A stretch of 8,007 nt of DNA from Alphaproteobacteria bacterium (GTDB taxonomy: Bacteria; Pseudomonadota; Alphaproteobacteria; UBA6615), in NCBI GenBank assembly GCA_013003285.1, contig JABDJY010000459.1, forward strand, positions 1 to 8,007, given 5' to 3'. The notes under the pieces are model-generated. The model saw nothing but the letters and a program-made list of their open reading frames with translations. It was not told where the DNA came from and did no database searches. Positions within the stretch are counted from its first letter, which is position 1. Every line of letters begins with the position of its first letter. Position numbers and translations under genes: made by a program. This document shows, one piece after another, positions 6,152 through 8,007 of this stretch.

Positions 6152-6180
6152 GGAATATAGTCCCGGTGTTACGGGGTCAA
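6152..6180 (-). promoter_or_regulatory. Candidate housekeeping promoter of the DUF2889 gene
   Basis: Read on the minus strand, TTGACC (6180-6175) is followed by ACTATATTCC (6161-6152), with 12 bases between TTGACCC and that element. This resembles the Caulobacter-type consensus TTGACGS-N10-14-GCTATANTWC at most positions. The predicted transcript would start near 6145, leaving a leader of roughly 20 bases with the GGGAG ribosome-binding site. It is in the 92-base gap after the CNNM-family gene, so the DUF2889 gene has its own promoter. Confidence 0.6.
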
Positions 6181-6214
6181 GGTGCCGTGGCAGGCGATAT
6201 GCAGCGACTAACGG

Positions 6215-7486
6215 CTATCCGTCGTGCGGCGTGGGGGCAATGCGCAGCGTGCGAATTTGGTTGGCCTCGCGGCGTAGCACCTCGAACCGGAACCCGTGAA
6301 ACGCGAAGCTTTGGCCCTCGTTTGGGATGAGCCGGGCTTCGTGCAGGATCAATCCGGCGACCGTGGCCGCTTCCTCGTCGGGTAAATTCCAGGATAATTC
6401 TCGGTTGAGATCGCGGATAGTGACCCGGCCATCGACAATGAACGATCCGTCTTCCTGCAGCTCAATGCCGGTGACGGGAATATCGTACTCGTCGTCGATC
6501 TCGCCAACGATCTCCTCGATAATATCCTCTAGCGACACCACTCCTTGCAGGGTGCCATATTCGTCGATCACCAGCGCGAAATGTTCGCCGCGCTGGCGAA
6601 ACGCATGCAGTTGGCTGAGGCAATCGGTCGATTCCGGCACGAACCACGGCTGTGCCGCCAATGCCGTAACGTCGATCTCATCGATATGGCCGTCATGTTC
6701 TTGCAAATCGCGCAACAAGCCTTTGGCGTGTAGAACGCCGATGACGTTATCGGGGTCACCGCGATAAAGCGGTAGTCGAGTGAACGGACTCGCCAACATC
6801 TGAGAGACAATCAGGGCTGGCGGTAGATCGGCGTCCACCATTTCCAAATCGGTACGGTGGGTCATGATTTCGCCGACTTCGAGATCGTCGAGGTCGAGCA
6901 CTCCACGTAGCATCACGCCTTCATTGGCGGCGGTCTCGTCGGCATCGGCGTGCAGGCCGACGGCGCCGCGAATCTCCTCCTCGCGCGCGCTACGGCTGTC
7001 TTCAGCGCCATGATCGCCCGCGGCGCGCAGCAGCCCGCGCACGACCATCTCAACCAAACGCGTGACCGGCGACAGCACGGCCACGACCGGCCGAAGAATT
7101 GGCGCCGCGACCAACGCGACCCGGTCGGCATGGCGGATCGCATAGGTTTTCGGCAGCACTTCCGAGAAGATCAACACCAGCAGCGTCATGATCGTCGTCG
7201 CATAGATCACGCCGGCATCGCCAAACAGTTCGATCAGCAGGCTTGTCGCCAATGACGCCGCCAGAATGTTGACGATGTTATTGCCGACCAGGATGCTGCC
7301 GATCAAACGCTCTTGGCTATGGCGCAATCGGTTGACCACCCCCGCGCGGCGATTCCCATCAAGCTCAAGCTGGTGCATGCGCGGCCGCGAGGCGCCGGTC
7401 AGCGCTGTCTCGGAACCGGAGAAAAAGGCCGATAGCATTAGCAGGACGATGATCGCGATGACGATCAGGATGATGGGGTCACTCAT
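6215..7486 (-). CDS. CNNM/CorC/HlyC-family membrane protein with CBS pair
   Basis: This 423-residue inner-membrane protein has the full family layout. The CNNM (DUF21) transmembrane domain is about 1-190, with hydrophobic segments near 4-21, 62-86, 93-110 and 122-139, and signatures FSGSETALTGASR (22-34), VGNNIVNI (67-74) and SEVLPKTYA (108-116). Two CBS domains follow (about 205-265 and 275-335), with IMTHRTDLEMVDAD and the hallmark VIDEYGTLQGVVSLEDIIEE (306-325). A CorC_HlyC domain (about 345-418) closes the protein. Family members are annotated as hemolysins or as magnesium/cobalt efflux proteins; CNNM relatives handle Mg2+, and 'hemolysin' is likely a historical misnomer. GAGG (7500-7497) lies 10 bases before ATG, an acceptable but long spacing. 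It starts 27 bases after the aroB stop, suggesting co-transcription, an order I recall from many alphaproteobacteria. Substrate not determinable. Confidence 0.94.
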   Translation of the reverse strand: MSDPIILIVIAIIVLLMLSAFFSGSETALTGASRPRMHQLELDGNRRAGVVNRLRHSQERLIGSILVGNNIVNILAASLATSLLIELFGDAGVIYATTIMTLLVLIFSEVLPKTYAIRHADRVALVAAPILRPVVAVLSPVTRLVEMVVRGLLRAAGDHGAEDSRSAREEEIRGAVGLHADADETAANEGVMLRGVLDLDDLEVGEIMTHRTDLEMVDADLPPALIVSQMLASPFTRLPLYRGDPDNVIGVLHAKGLLRDLQEHDGHIDEIDVTALAAQPWFVPESTDCLSQLHAFRQRGEHFALVIDEYGTLQGVVSLEDIIEEIVGEIDDEYDIPVTGIELQEDGSFIVDGRVTIRDLNRELSWNLPDEEAATVAGLILHEARLIPNEGQSFAFHGFRFEVLRREANQIRTLRIAPTPHDG

Positions 7487-7513
7487 GACGAGTTGGCCTC
7501 ATGGGGTTGGGGG

Positions 7514-8007
7514 TTAGGCGGCGACCGTGTGCCCAAGCATGGCTTCAACATCGCTCAGATCGACATCGCGCGCGATAAAGGCGTCACCAATGGCGTGCGC
7601 CAGGACGAACACCGGGCGTCCCTGGGCAACCTTCTTATCGGCGCCGATCAGCGAAATCAGACGCTGCACATCCCACGCGCCCTTTGGATGCGGTGGCGGG
7701 TCGACCGATAGTCCCACGGCCTGTAGGTGCGCCCGTACCCGGGCGACATCTTCGGCGGCGCAAAGATCGAGCCGCGCCGAAAGCTCGAACGCCAGCACCA
7801 TGCCAATGGCGACCGCCTCGCCGTGGAGCAATTTTTCACCGAAGCCGGTCTCGGCTTCCAGCGCATGCGCGAATGTATGACCGAGGTTCAGCAAGGCGCG
7901 CTGGCCGCGTTCTTGCTCGTCTTCGGCGACGATGGCCGCTTTCATACGGCAGCTTTTGGCGACCGCGTGGATTCGCGCCTGATGGTCGCCTGCCAACAGG
8001 GCGGCCC
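7514..8007 (-). CDS. aroB: 3-dehydroquinate synthase, C-terminal part (partial)
   Basis: AroB converts DAHP (3-deoxy-arabino-heptulosonate 7-phosphate) to 3-dehydroquinate, step two of the shikimate pathway, using NAD+ and a divalent metal in the cytoplasm. The frame is open to the right edge, so the N-terminal domain with the NAD site lies outside. About 163 codons are visible. The key zinc-site motifs are present: LLNLGHTFAHALEAE (metal-binding His of GHT) and LHGEAVAIGM (second His), equivalent to His247 and His264 known for the E. coli enzyme; the Glu ligand is out of view. K(V/K)-rich DKKVAQGRPVFVL near the end is also typical. The TTG at 7996 is internal, not the start, because coding continues to the edge. 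It is followed by the CNNM-family gene; shikimate kinase would be expected upstream, outside the window. Confidence 0.95.
   Translation of the reverse strand, partial: AALLAGDHQARIHAVAKSCRMKAAIVAEDEQERGQRALLNLGHTFAHALEAETGFGEKLLHGEAVAIGMVLAFELSARLDLCAAEDVARVRAHLQAVGLSVDPPPHPKGAWDVQRLISLIGADKKVAQGRPVFVLAHAIGDAFIARDVDLSDVEAMLGHTVAA

Overview
This window looks like the chromosome of a GC-rich alphaproteobacterium. The evidence is gene content and order (tgt end; bolA divergent from J-domain gene, cobS and cobT; aroB followed by a CNNM/HlyC-type transporter), the aerobic (CobNST-type) cobalt chelatase, and one promoter resembling the Caulobacter-type housekeeping consensus. A Rhodospirillales-like lineage is possible but not proven. 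I see no phage, insertion sequence, CRISPR array, tRNA or rRNA. The layout is mostly core housekeeping genes with one orphan secreted protein and one REP-like inverted repeat.

Left part (1-1097): the last 74 codons of queuine tRNA-ribosyltransferase (tgt, + strand) are followed by a 183-residue exported protein of unknown function, clearly lower in G+C than its neighbours. Two facing copies of a C/G-rich palindromic element (about 915-1067) then separate it from the convergent cobalamin operon.

Middle (1098-5023): a minus-strand operon runs from a J-domain protein (4717 to 4067) to cobS (4022 to 2997) to cobT (2972 to 1098), with gaps of 44 and 24 bases. CobS (AAA+ ATPase) and CobT (von Willebrand factor A domain) form the motor of the cobalt chelatase that inserts cobalt into hydrogenobyrinic acid a,c-diamide; the large subunit CobN is not here. 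A bolA-family gene (TTG start with a strong Shine-Dalgarno) diverges from this operon with only 33 bases between the two predicted start codons.

Right part (5024-8007): a ribbon-helix-helix protein gene (+) converges on a DUF2889 gene (-), with a hairpin across the junction. A good promoter candidate precedes the DUF2889 gene. Further right, on the minus strand, is the C-terminal part of aroB (3-dehydroquinate synthase, running off the window edge), followed after 27 bases by a CNNM/CorC/HlyC-family membrane protein with paired CBS domains, probably co-transcribed.

There is no stretch above 300 bases without a gene; the longest gaps are 895-1097 and 5024-5213. I found no convincing undescribed multi-gene system. 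The more interesting items are the orphan secreted protein, the J-domain protein with a Cys/His motif tied to the chelatase genes, the compact bolA/J-domain divergent start region, and the paired REP-like element.
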